Positions 1 through 7,532 of a DNA stretch of 35,063 bases are shown here, in pieces. Origin of the DNA: an uncultured Bacteroidales bacterium (lineage in GTDB: Bacteria; Bacteroidota; Bacteroidia; Bacteroidales; Muribaculaceae); contig CADBNR010000075.1 of the NCBI GenBank assembly GCA_902796035.1, forward strand, positions 1 through 35,063, written 5' to 3'. The first letter of the stretch is position 1. Each line of letters opens with the position of its first letter. The notes beneath the pieces were generated by a model. It saw nothing but the letters and a program-made list of their open reading frames with translations, did no database searches and was not told the origin of the DNA. The translations under genes and the position numbers were made by a program.

Positions 1-200
1 AAGTTACTGAATTTCAGCGACTTGACCAAATTTTTAGTGTTAAATTTTCATGCTAAACATCATATTTTTAACGGATTAAACACTTGGCTCCTCGGAGCCG
101 TTAACAAACTCTCAAAAAATAACCGAAGTATTGTTCTATCTAAATCTATATCATCAATTAGATCATTAGACTTTTTCATAGACGTCTTTTCTTTTCACAA

Positions 201-232
201 TTTGGTGGTATAACAAATTATGTTTAAATTTG
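201..232 (+). promoter_or_regulatory. Bacteroidota-type promoter of the R-M left arm
   Basis: A TTTG box (201-204) lies 20 bp upstream of TAAATTTG (225-232), which matches the TTTG/TAnnTTTG consensus of Bacteroidota sigma factor promoters. Transcription would start near 236-240, only about 10 nt before the ATG at 248. A 6 bp inverted repeat, AATTTG (199-204) and CAAATT (214-219) with a 9 bp spacer, overlaps the -33 box and could be an operator for the HTH protein encoded just downstream. The operator role is inference. Confidence 0.7.
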
Positions 233-247
233 CACAAAAATTTCAAT

Positions 248-478
248 ATGACAAAGAACAAGTCTAAATATCAGAATCGCATTCGTGTAGTACTTGCGGA
301 AAAGGTTATCTCAAATCATTGGCTAGCTGATAAAATGGGAGTTACAGATATGACGGTATCCCGTTGGACAACCAATAAGATTCAACCTTCTATGTCACAG
401 TTTGTTGAAATATCTAATCTGCTTAATGTAGATATAAAAGATCTAATTGAATATAATCTGATAAAAATAATCAAATGA
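248..478 (+). CDS. Small XRE-family HTH regulator
   Basis: This is a 76-residue protein made up almost entirely of a Cro/C1-type helix-turn-helix. The recognisable core runs through NRIRVVLAEK, HWLADKMGVTDMTVSRW and the closing helix QFVEISNLLNVDIKDLIE. I start it at the ATG at 248 rather than the TTG at 230, because that TTG lies inside the -7 promoter element. Its TGA overlaps the ATG of the methyltransferase gene (ATGA), so the two are translationally coupled. By position it is probably a controller of the restriction-modification system, repressing or timing methyltransferase expression. It could instead be a generic XRE regulator. No other domain is visible. Confidence 0.8.
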   Translation: MTKNKSKYQNRIRVVLAEKVISNHWLADKMGVTDMTVSRWTTNKIQPSMSQFVEISNLLNVDIKDLIEYNLIKIIK

Positions 479-1560
479 GTAGAACAAACGATTTCAAAAA
501 TATAACAGTGTCATTGGGGAATAACCTCTACTATAGCAGTCAAGATGCCGTAGTAGCTTTTGGTGACTCTCTTCAACTATTGGAAAAATTACCGGATCAC
601 AGCGTGTCTCTTATTTTAACAGATCCGCCCTATCATAGCACTAAAAAAAATAATATAATTAATGATAAGGCATTTTCAACTGATGATGATTTTATTAGTT
701 GGATGGAATCGTATGCTTTGCAATGGAAACGAGTGCTACGTCCCAATGGTTCTATATTCATGTTTTGTTCTTCTTGCATGGAGTCAAAACTGGATAATAT
801 GTTAAGTAAATACTTTAATATTTTATCACACATAGTTTGGACAAAACCAAACGATCCAGGATACGATGGCTGGAAAGGGAAGATGAAAAAGGAAGCTCTT
901 AGGCAATGGTATCCTCATTCGGAACGTATTATTTTTATGGAGTCGGCATCCGATGGAAATTTAAATCGCTCATATTTTGGTAATTATCTTAGACGTTTGC
1001 GCAATAAATGTAATCTTTCTGGAAAGGATATGACAGAAATGATAGGCGCATACGGAAAAATAAATCACGGAGGAGCTGTGTCGAATTGGGAAAGCGGGCG
1101 TAATATTCCAAGCAGAGAACAGTATGCCTCCATTTGCGACGCATTGAGACGATCTGGAATCAAAGAAGATCTATTGACGTATGAAGACGTTATTCGCCCA
1201 TTTGAGGTTAATGCAAATGTGGAGTTTACAGATGTGTGGAACTTCCCGTCTGTAAAGCCTTACAAGGGCAAACATCCAGCAGAAAAGCCAGTAAACATGC
1301 TTGAACACTGTATTAATTGTACTACCTTCCCAGGAGATATTGTACTTGATTGTTTTGCAGGTTCAGGTAGCACAATCTTAGCCTCCTTAAAAACACATAG
1401 ATTAGGGATTGGGATTGAAATAGACGAAGGGTGGTGTTCTTCAATCAAAAAAAATATAGAAAATATGATAAAAGCAGGTGACGAATACGAAGACATACAA
1501 GTCTTGATGAAGAGGCAGACTGTTATTAAAGAACCATCGCTTTTTAATTTTGAAAATTAA
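475..1560 (+). CDS. Beta-class DNA methyltransferase (N6-adenine or N4-cytosine) with an HTH-like insert
   Basis: This 361-residue enzyme transfers methyl groups from S-adenosylmethionine to an exocyclic amino group in DNA. The catalytic motif IV, DPPY, is at residues 50-53. The AdoMet motif I, DCFAGSGST, is at about 292-300 and is preceded by HPAEKP at 267-272. Motif IV before motif I is the beta-class order, with the target recognition region between them. Within that region, residues about 170-226 resemble a Cro/C1 helix-turn-helix (YLRRLRNKCNLSG, then AVSNWESGRNIPS). That is unusual and may contribute to recognition or autoregulation. The gene overlaps its regulator upstream and converges on the endonuclease, with a few shared bases at the stops. 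It is the protective partner of a type II-like system. Whether it methylates A or C cannot be decided from the sequence. Confidence 0.9.
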   Translation: MSRTNDFKNITVSLGNNLYYSSQDAVVAFGDSLQLLEKLPDHSVSLILTDPPYHSTKKNNIINDKAFSTDDDFISWMESYALQWKRVLRPNGSIFMFCSSCMESKLDNMLSKYFNILSHIVWTKPNDPGYDGWKGKMKKEALRQWYPHSERIIFMESASDGNLNRSYFGNYLRRLRNKCNLSGKDMTEMIGAYGKINHGGAVSNWESGRNIPSREQYASICDALRRSGIKEDLLTYEDVIRPFEVNANVEFTDVWNFPSVKPYKGKHPAEKPVNMLEHCINCTTFPGDIVLDCFAGSGSTILASLKTHRLGIGIEIDEGWCSSIKKNIENMIKAGDEYEDIQVLMKRQTVIKEPSLFNFEN

Positions 1561-2504
1561 AAGGTATGAATATTGTTTTTTATCAGCACTCGACGCATCC
1601 ACTCTAAAGTCGCTTCAATACCGGAATCCTTAACTACGACATTGCAGTGGTGGTGTCCCCATCCTAAATTATAGGGTTTATGATTAAACTCTCCTGTACG
1701 AAGTTCATGTATATGAAATAAGCTAACCTCCGTTACAGTTAAATCTGGAACATCTCTTCCTTTAGCTTGTTGTAGTTTTTTACAAAAACCGATGGCAGAA
1801 ATATGCTGTAGGCACAATGGACATATAGTATATCCATCAGCATCTATTATTCGAGAACGCTCTAATTTTGTTCTGTCATATAATCCTTTCTGTGTCGCTT
1901 CATTTTTAAGTTCGGAAATATATTCACGTAAAGCATCCGGATTTTCTGCATCATTTATAATTTGCTCTATGTCTTTGCACGACCAAAATAGAACTTCTAG
2001 TTGCAACTTGCAGTCTTTGATGTTCTGCATGTTTGAATATTCATAAACTCGAATGCCGGCACCTTTCATCGAAGATGTACAAAAACCTTTTACAATTTTT
2101 GATTGTCCTTCTGAGGTTGTCGCAGGTATTCTTGCAACATACTCGCCACCTAATGGCATTCTCCTCGAGTTAGCAGCTTTCCATATCTTCAAAGGGGGAT
2201 ATTTGATCCACTGTTCTCGTGTTTCATAAAACACCAATAAATTTTCCCCAAGAATTAACCCTTTATGATGTGTTGAGGCAAAGTAATCCTCTGGTCTTAT
2301 CAATACAATATAACCATTTTCATATTGCCCATTGTCCGAAGGAGCTTGTGCACAAATTTCATATTCCTCATATGGGATGATAACTGTACTATTACGTCCA
2401 ACACGATTTTGGTATATTACATCGTCATCAGCACCACGGGTTTGACCAGTTTTATATATTTTCGTCTTTACGGATGCGGGAAGATATTCAGTTTTATTAG
2501 CCAT
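1557..2504 (-). CDS. HNH-like type II restriction endonuclease (possibly BstXI-like)
   Basis: This 315-residue protein is the likely restriction partner of the convergent methyltransferase. The C-terminal third carries an HNH/beta-beta-alpha-metal signature: a CPLC pair at residues 228-231, then HIHEL (264-268), GEFNH (271-275), and NLGWGHHHCN (279-288). The Cys pair and the terminal HC could bind zinc, while the histidines and N279 or N288 would form the metal-dependent nuclease centre. The N-terminal two thirds show no motif I recognise and probably carry DNA recognition. The NLGWGHHHCN block recalls the BstXI endonuclease family, but I assign that from memory and hold it loosely. The gene starts directly after the C-protein-like gene and presumably shares its promoter. 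Base composition is AT-rich, unlike dnaK downstream. Confidence 0.72.
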   Translation of the reverse strand: MANKTEYLPASVKTKIYKTGQTRGADDDVIYQNRVGRNSTVIIPYEEYEICAQAPSDNGQYENGYIVLIRPEDYFASTHHKGLILGENLLVFYETREQWIKYPPLKIWKAANSRRMPLGGEYVARIPATTSEGQSKIVKGFCTSSMKGAGIRVYEYSNMQNIKDCKLQLEVLFWSCKDIEQIINDAENPDALREYISELKNEATQKGLYDRTKLERSRIIDADGYTICPLCLQHISAIGFCKKLQQAKGRDVPDLTVTEVSLFHIHELRTGEFNHKPYNLGWGHHHCNVVVKDSGIEATLEWMRRVLIKNNIHTF

Positions 2505-2506
2505 AG

Positions 2507-2722
2507 TTAGAAGTCCATCAAATGGGATAATGTAATGTTCAATCCTTTTGCAATTTTATCAAGTGTGTTCAAAGTCGGACTTTTCTCACCTCGCTCAACT
2601 ATGCCGATATATGTCCGATCAACTCCGCACTTGTATGCAAATGATTCTTGAGAAAGACCAGATGCTTTCCTTAAGTCGGCCAATCTCTTTCCAAATGCCA
2701 TGTTTATCTTTGTCTTATTCAT
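2507..2722 (-). CDS. C-protein-like XRE regulator of the endonuclease
   Basis: This 71-residue protein is a single Cro/C1 helix-turn-helix with a classic controller-protein sequence: FGKRLADLRKASGLSQESFA, then YKCGVDRTYIGIVERGEKSP, then the helix LNTLDKIAKGLNITLSHLM. Proteins of this size and form, placed just upstream of an endonuclease gene, act in many type II systems as C proteins, which delay endonuclease expression after entry into a new host. The endonuclease begins 2 bp after its stop, so the pair is one transcript. The start at 2722 gives an mRNA with almost no leader. An internal ATG at 2701 (MAFGKRL) is an alternative start. Direct repeats in the promoter fit autoregulation. Confidence 0.85.
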   Translation of the reverse strand: MNKTKINMAFGKRLADLRKASGLSQESFAYKCGVDRTYIGIVERGEKSPTLNTLDKIAKGLNITLSHLMDF

Positions 2723-2726
2723 GTTG

Positions 2727-2768
2727 CGAAATTATAATAAAGTAGACTAAAGAACAACGGACTAAAGA
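2727..2768 (-). promoter_or_regulatory. Promoter with tandem operator-like repeats for the C-protein/endonuclease operon
   Basis: Read on the minus strand, TAATTTCG (2727-2734) is one base off TAnnTTTG. GTTG (2755-2758) sits 20 bp upstream as a -33 box. Two identical 9 bp repeats, TCTTTAGTC on the minus strand (2745-2753 and 2760-2768, 15 bp apart), bracket the -33 box. This is the geometry expected for dimers of the HTH protein binding over its own promoter. The predicted start site falls at about 2722-2723, that is, at the ATG itself. Confidence 0.55.
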
Positions 2769-2840
2769 TAGCATAATCTGCAAAATTTACATTGAAGTTG
2801 CAATTCACAATAAGAGATATATCATCGCTAATTAAGGGAT

Positions 2841-2862
2841 GTTCCAAATATGTTCCAAATAT
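2841..2862. repeat. Perfect 11 bp tandem duplication
   Basis: GTTCCAAATAT occurs twice without a gap, and the tail ATGGAA partly mirrors it. It lies between the AT-rich restriction-modification island and the GC-richer dnaK region. It may be a simple slippage duplication, a protein-binding site or a scar of the island boundary. The sequence alone does not tell. Confidence 0.6.
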
Positions 2863-2905
2863 GGAAAACTATATCAAAGTTAATCAATTCTTATCGATAA
2901 ACACT

Positions 2906-2945
2906 AAAAAGAAAATGGAGCGTAACCTTTTTAGCTACACTCCAT
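2906..2945 (-). terminator. dnaK rho-independent terminator
   Basis: On the minus strand ATGGAGTGTA pairs with TACGCTCCAT around an A-rich loop (arms 2936-2945 and 2915-2924, extended by a few GU pairs). It is followed by TTTTCTTTTT. It sits 34 bp past the dnaK stop. Confidence 0.8.
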
Positions 2946-2978
2946 TTATATGGATTTAGATATTTCTGAATTGACGGA

Positions 2979-4880
2979 TTACTTGACTTCCTCGAAGTCG
3001 ACGTCCTCGGGGCCGTTGTTGGGCTGCTGGCCTGCGTTAGGCTGTGCGCCTGCGTTGGGCTGAGCACCTGCTCCGGCTGCGTTCTGGGCATTGTAGATGT
3101 CCTGAGCGGCTGCCTGGAATGCGTCGGTCACGGCCTTGACGGCGGAATCGATGTCTTCTATCAGCTGCTGTTTATGAACATCTTTCAGATGCTGCAGAGC
3201 GGATTCAACGGTTGCCTTCTTATCGGCCGGAATCTTGTCGCCCAGTTCGGCGAGCTGCTTCTCGGTCTGGAAGATAACGCTGTCGGCGTGGTTGAGTTTG
3301 TCGGCACGCTCCTTGGCCTTCTTGTCGGCAGCCTCATTGGCCTTGGCCTCGTCGCGCATGCGCTGTATCTCGGAGTCGCTCAGACCGCTCGACGCCTCGA
3401 TGCGGATGGACTGTTCCTTGCCGGTGGCCTTATCCTTGGCCGTTACGTTCAGGATACCGTTGGCATCGACCTCGAATGTAACTTCGATCTGGGGAACGCC
3501 ACGGGGTGCGGGTGCGATACCACCTAAGTTGAACTCGCCCAACAGCTTGTCGTCGGCTGCCATAGGACGCTCGCCCTGAAGCACTCGGATTGTAACTTCA
3601 GGCTGGTTGTCGGCCGCTGTGGAGAATACCTCGCTCTTACGGGTCGGGATAGTGGTGTTGGCGTCGATCAGCTTGGTCATCACGCCGCCCATTGTCTCGA
3701 TACCGATTGACAGAGGCACGACGTCGAGCAGAAGCACGTCCTTCACGTCACCGCTCAGCACGCCGCCCTGAATGGCTGCGCCGATGGCCACAACCTCGTC
3801 GGGGTTAACGCCCTTGTTGGGTTCCTTGCCGAATATCTGCTTAACCTTGTCCTGGATAGCGGGGATACGTGTGGAACCACCCACCAGGATAACCTCGTCG
3901 ATGTCCGATGCTGTCATGCCGGCGTCCTGCAGAGCCTTCTGGCAGGGACCTGCGACAGCGTCGATCAGGTTGGAAGCCAGCTGCTCGAACTTGGCACGAG
4001 TCAGAGTCTTTACCAGGTGCTTCGGGCCGGAAGCCGTAGCAGTGATGTAGGGGAGGTTGATTTCGGTCGAAGTAGAGCTTGAAAGCTCGATCTTTGCCTT
4101 CTCGGCAGCCTCCTTCAGACGCTGCATTGCCATAGGATCCTGACGGAGGTCAACGCCCTCGTCTTTCTTGAACTCGTCGGCAAGCCAGTCGATGATTACG
4201 TGGTCGAAATCGTCACCACCCAGGTGTGTGTCACCGTTGGTGGACTTAACCTCGAACACGCCGTCGCCAAGCTCCAGGATGGAGATATCGAATGTACCGC
4301 CACCGAGGTCGAATACGGCTATCTTCTGCTCCGTGGTGGCCTTGTCCAGACCGTAAGCCAGAGCGGCAGCGGTAGGCTCGTTGATGATACGCTTAACCTT
4401 CAGACCGGCAATCTCACCGGCATCCTTGGTGGCCTGACGCTGTGAGTCGTCGAAGTATGCGGGTACCGTGATGATGGCCTCTGTGACAGGCTGTCCCAGG
4501 TAGTCCTCGGCGGTCTTCTTCATCTTCTGAAGGATCATGGCCGAAACCTCCTGCGGAGTGTAATCGCGGCCGTCGATGTCAACCTTAGGCATGTCGTTCT
4601 GGCATACTACCTTGTAGGGTACGCGCTTGATCTCGTCAGTAACCTGGTCGCATTTCTCGCCCATGAAGCGTTTGATGGAGTATATGGTACGCGTCGGGTT
4701 GGTGATGGCCTGACGCTTTGCGGGATCGCCTACCTTGCGTTCGCCGCCGTCAACAAATGCCACTACCGACGGGGTGGTGTTGCGTCCTTCGTTGTTGGGT
4801 ATGACAACAGGATCCTTGCCCTCGAGCACTGCCACGCATGAATTCGTGGTTCCTAAGTCTATACCAATAATCTTTCCCAT
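2979..4880 (-). CDS. dnaK: Molecular chaperone DnaK (Hsp70)
   Basis: This 633-residue protein is a full-length bacterial Hsp70. It folds, disaggregates and protects cytosolic proteins using ATP, working with DnaJ and GrpE. The N-terminal ATPase domain opens with [18 protein letters not shown] and contains [31 protein letters not shown] and [12 protein letters not shown]. The substrate-binding domain follows ([15 protein letters not shown]), then a helical lid and a Gly/Ala/Gln/Asn-rich repeat tail (AGAQPNAG repeats) ending in the usual charged EEVK-type motif (DVDFEEVK). The gene stands alone, with no grpE or dnaJ beside it and its own terminator. No CIRCE element (TTAGCACTC-N9-GAGTGCTAA) is visible upstream, so HrcA control is not supported. 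Confidence 0.98.
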   Translation of the reverse strand: MGKIIGIDLGTTNSCVAVLEGKDPVVIPNNEGRNTTPSVVAFVDGGERKVGDPAKRQAITNPTRTIYSIKRFMGEKCDQVTDEIKRVPYKVVCQNDMPKVDIDGRDYTPQEVSAMILQKMKKTAEDYLGQPVTEAIITVPAYFDDSQRQATKDAGEIAGLKVKRIINEPTAAALAYGLDKATTEQKIAVFDLGGGTFDISILELGDGVFEVKSTNGDTHLGGDDFDHVIIDWLADEFKKDEGVDLRQDPMAMQRLKEAAEKAKIELSSSTSTEINLPYITATASGPKHLVKTLTRAKFEQLASNLIDAVAGPCQKALQDAGMTASDIDEVILVGGSTRIPAIQDKVKQIFGKEPNKGVNPDEVVAIGAAIQGGVLSGDVKDVLLLDVVPLSIGIETMGGVMTKLIDANTTIPTRKSEVFSTAADNQPEVTIRVLQGERPMAADDKLLGEFNLGGIAPAPRGVPQIEVTFEVDANGILNVTAKDKATGKEQSIRIEASSGLSDSEIQRMRDEAKANEAADKKAKERADKLNHADSVIFQTEKQLAELGDKIPADKKATVESALQHLKDVHKQQLIEDIDSAVKAVTDAFQAAAQDIYNAQNAAGAGAQPNAGAQPNAGQQPNNGPEDVDFEEVK

Positions 4881-5204
4881 GATTTCTATATTTTATTTGA
4901 TTAATTTTCTATCGTCATATCCGGGTCTTTATCCCGTTCGCTACTATATTAACAAATAAGATGCTAAAACGATTGAATTTAACAGAAAATTTTAAAAAAT
5001 GGCGTAACGAACTGAATTCCAAAATAAAAGAATTCTTAATATTTGGAATGATAAATGTGACAAAAGTGGCAAAACAGGCAAAAAAGCATCAAAATGCAGC
5101 CGAAATAGCGATTATCTGCCTAAAAATTCTTAACTTTGCATTCTGAACATATATGAAATCGCACGGCGGTGACGCACAGCGGTTAGAAAGACACTTCAAA
5201 AAGA
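4881..5204. other. Intergenic region between divergent dnaK and spt
   Basis: These ~320 bp hold no convincing gene. The spt side has TAACTTTG (5131-5138), an exact TAnnTTTG -7 element with no clear -33 TTTG, giving a predicted start near 5143 and a leader of about 60 nt. The dnaK side has only a poor match (CTTATTTG on the minus strand, 4953-4960). A 61-codon AT-rich open frame at 4961-5146 overlaps the -7 element and is not believed. Confidence 0.6.
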
Positions 5205-6395
5205 ATGAAACCATTACAGCAGAAGTTATCGGTATATGACGCGCCCCAGAAGGCTAAGGCCGCGGGCGTATACCCATATTTCCGGGCCATATCGAGCGAG
5301 CAGGACACCGAAGTAATAATGAACGGCAAGAAGGTGCTGATGTTCGGATCGAACAGCTACATGGGCCTGACCAATCATCCGAAGGTAATAGAGGCTGCGA
5401 TAGAGGCCACCAAGAAATATGGAACCGGAATGGCCGGTTCGCCGTTTCTGAACGGGACGCTGACCATACACAAGGATCTGGAGGCACGTCTGGCCGACTA
5501 TGTAGGCAAGGAGGATGCAATGATATATTCCACCGGATTCGGTGTGAACTTAGGTGTCGTATCGACGCTCACAGGTCGCGAGGATTACATCATACTCGAC
5601 GAGCAGGACCATGCGTCTATCATAGAGGGGCGCAGACTGTCGTTCTCCAACTATCTGAAGTATAAGCACAACGATATGGAGAGCCTGGAGAATCAGCTGA
5701 AGCGTTGCGAGCCTGACAAGGTGAAGCTGATCGTGACAGACGGTGTGTTCTCCATGGAGGGAGATGTGGCCAATCTGCCCGAGATTGTCCGTCTTGCCAA
5801 GAAATACCACGCTACCGTAATGGTGGACGAGGCTCACGGAATCGGTGTGTTCGGCGAGGGTGGCCGCGGTACTTGCAACCATTTCGGTGTGACAGACGAC
5901 GTGGACCTTATCATGGGCACGTTCAGCAAGTCGCTGGCGTCCTTAGGCGGATTCATAGCCACCGACAAGGTCATAACCAACTTCCTGCGCCATCATTCGC
6001 GTTCATATATATTTACGGCATCCATCACGCCGGCTTCAACCGCAGCCGTGAACGCCGCTCTGGACATCATCCTGGCAGAACCCGAGCGCCAGGAGCATCT
6101 GTGGAAAATCACCAACTACGCTCTGGAGCAGTTCCGTGCCATGGGATGCGAAATAGGCCATACATCCACGCCTATCATTCCTCTGTTTATCCGCGACGAC
6201 TACAAGACATTCCACGTAACCAGCGATCTGCTGAAAGAGGGAGTGTTCGTAAATCCTGTAGTAACGCCGGCTGTGGCTCCCCAGGACACACTGATACGCT
6301 ATTCGCTGATGGCCACGCATACCGAGGAACAGGTGCAGCGTTCGCTTGAAGCTATCGAGAAGGTGTTTAAGAAATACGACCTGTTGAAAAAATAA
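5205..6395 (+). CDS. spt: Serine palmitoyltransferase (sphingolipid synthesis)
   Basis: This 396-residue PLP-dependent enzyme of the alpha-oxoamine synthase family condenses L-serine with an acyl-CoA to give 3-ketosphinganine, the first step of bacterial sphingolipid synthesis. The PLP lysine is K242 in GTFSKSLASLGGF, the pyridine-binding aspartate is D208 in VDEAHGIGVFG, and H136 (DEQDHASI) should stack on the cofactor ring. GSNSYMGL (48-55) and GTGMAGSPFLNGT (73-85) are family signatures. Length and sequence fit the soluble Bacteroidales enzyme. Relatives such as glycine C-acetyltransferase or 8-amino-7-oxononanoate synthase share the fold, so the substrate is inferred from lineage and overall sequence. 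tgt starts 7 bp after its stop and the permease follows, suggesting one operon feeding the envelope. Confidence 0.87.
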   Translation: MKPLQQKLSVYDAPQKAKAAGVYPYFRAISSEQDTEVIMNGKKVLMFGSNSYMGLTNHPKVIEAAIEATKKYGTGMAGSPFLNGTLTIHKDLEARLADYVGKEDAMIYSTGFGVNLGVVSTLTGREDYIILDEQDHASIIEGRRLSFSNYLKYKHNDMESLENQLKRCEPDKVKLIVTDGVFSMEGDVANLPEIVRLAKKYHATVMVDEAHGIGVFGEGGRGTCNHFGVTDDVDLIMGTFSKSLASLGGFIATDKVITNFLRHHSRSYIFTASITPASTAAVNAALDIILAEPERQEHLWKITNYALEQFRAMGCEIGHTSTPIIPLFIRDDYKTFHVTSDLLKEGVFVNPVVTPAVAPQDTLIRYSLMATHTEEQVQRSLEAIEKVFKKYDLLKK

Positions 6396-6401
6396 GAATC
6401 C

Positions 6402-7532
6402 ATGGATTTCAGAATCGATGGAGTTGCGCCCGACAGCGCGGCACGTGCCGGCATGATCACCACTGCGCATGGTGAGGTGCCGACACCTATCTTTATGCCC
6501 GTAGGTACAGTGGGCAGCGTCAAGGGCGTGCACATGCATGAACTGAAGAACGACATCGACGCCAAGATAATCCTCGGCAATACATACCACCTATATCTTC
6601 GTCCGGGTCTGGACATTCTGCGTCAGGCCGGCGGACTGCACAAGTTCAACAGCTGGGACCGTCCCATATTGACCGACTCGGGTGGCTTTCAGGTGTTCTC
6701 GCTCACAGACATCCGAAAGCTGAAGGAGGAGGGCGTATGGTTCCGCAGCCATATAGACGGCAGCAAACATCTGTTTACACCCGAGAACGTAGTCGACACA
6801 GAGCGTGTGATCGGCGCCGATATAATGATGGCTCTCGATGAATGCTGTCCCGGCGACGCCGACCGCGACTACGCCGAGAAGTCGTTACGGCTCACCCAAC
6901 GGTGGCTGGAACGCGGCTGGAAGCGTTACAAGGAGACCGAGGGCCTGTATGGCTACGACCAGGCATATTTCCCGATAGTGCAGGGATGTACATACAAGGA
7001 TCTGCGTCAGGACGCCGCCAAACATATAGCCGACCTCGGCGCCGACGGCAACGCCATAGGCGGCCTTGCGGTAGGTGAGCCAACAGAGGTAATGTACGAC
7101 ATGATCGAAGTGGTGAACGACATCCTGCCTCAGAATAAGCCGCGCTATCTGATGGGCGTCGGAACACCCGCCAACATTCTTGAAGCCATTGACCGAGGCG
7201 TGGATATGATGGACTGCGTGATGCCCACGCGCAACGGTCGCAACGGCATGATATTCACCCGCAACGGCATAATCAACCTGAAGAACAAGAAATGGGAGAA
7301 TGATTTCGGACCGCTTGACCCCGGCGGTGCGTCGATAGTGGACGAGGAATACTCGCGCGCATATCTGCGGCATCTGTTCACTGCTCACGAGCTATTGGGA
7401 ATGCAGATAGCGTCGATCCATAATCTCGCGTTCTACCTCTGGCTGGTGCGCGAGGCACGCAAGCATATCCTGACCGGCGATTTCAAGAGCTGGAAGGAGG
7501 AGATGGTCGTTAACGTGACAAGACGGTTATGA
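6402..7532 (+). CDS. tgt: tRNA-guanine transglycosylase lacking zinc cysteines
   Basis: This 376-residue enzyme swaps guanine 34 in the anticodon of GUN tRNAs for the queuosine precursor preQ1. The general-acid aspartate is D92 (LTDSGGFQ), the nucleophile D271 (DCVMPTRNGRNG), and the base-recognition block GGLAVGEP is at 220-227. C148 in DECCP and V224 fit the bacterial preQ1 type rather than the queuine type. The zinc histidine position is kept (H340 in SIHNL). The three cysteines that normally bind zinc just before YSRAYLRHL are replaced (the segment reads LDPGGASIVDEEYS), so the structural zinc site appears lost. The gene is otherwise intact. It overlaps the next gene by ATGA. Confidence 0.95.
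   Translation: MDFRIDGVAPDSAARAGMITTAHGEVPTPIFMPVGTVGSVKGVHMHELKNDIDAKIILGNTYHLYLRPGLDILRQAGGLHKFNSWDRPILTDSGGFQVFSLTDIRKLKEEGVWFRSHIDGSKHLFTPENVVDTERVIGADIMMALDECCPGDADRDYAEKSLRLTQRWLERGWKRYKETEGLYGYDQAYFPIVQGCTYKDLRQDAAKHIADLGADGNAIGGLAVGEPTEVMYDMIEVVNDILPQNKPRYLMGVGTPANILEAIDRGVDMMDCVMPTRNGRNGMIFTRNGIINLKNKKWENDFGPLDPGGASIVDEEYSRAYLRHLFTAHELLGMQIASIHNLAFYLWLVREARKHILTGDFKSWKEEMVVNVTRRL

Noticed and set aside
68-104. Inverted repeats (TTAACGG/CCGTTAA and GGCTC-CTCG-GAGCC)
   Set aside because: The two repeats compete for the same bases, and no gene end is visible on the left, so a terminator cannot be claimed. The signal is weak but may be the end of a gene outside the window.
22-213. 63-codon open frame on the + strand before the R-M genes
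   Set aside because: It shows no domain, has low complexity and runs into the promoter of the HTH gene.
4881-4960. CIRCE or other heat-shock operator for dnaK
   Set aside because: No TTAGCACTC-N9-GAGTGCTAA or close variant is present.
4961-5146. 61-codon frame between dnaK and spt
   Set aside because: It is AT-rich, has no recognisable domain and overlaps the TAACTTTG promoter element of spt.
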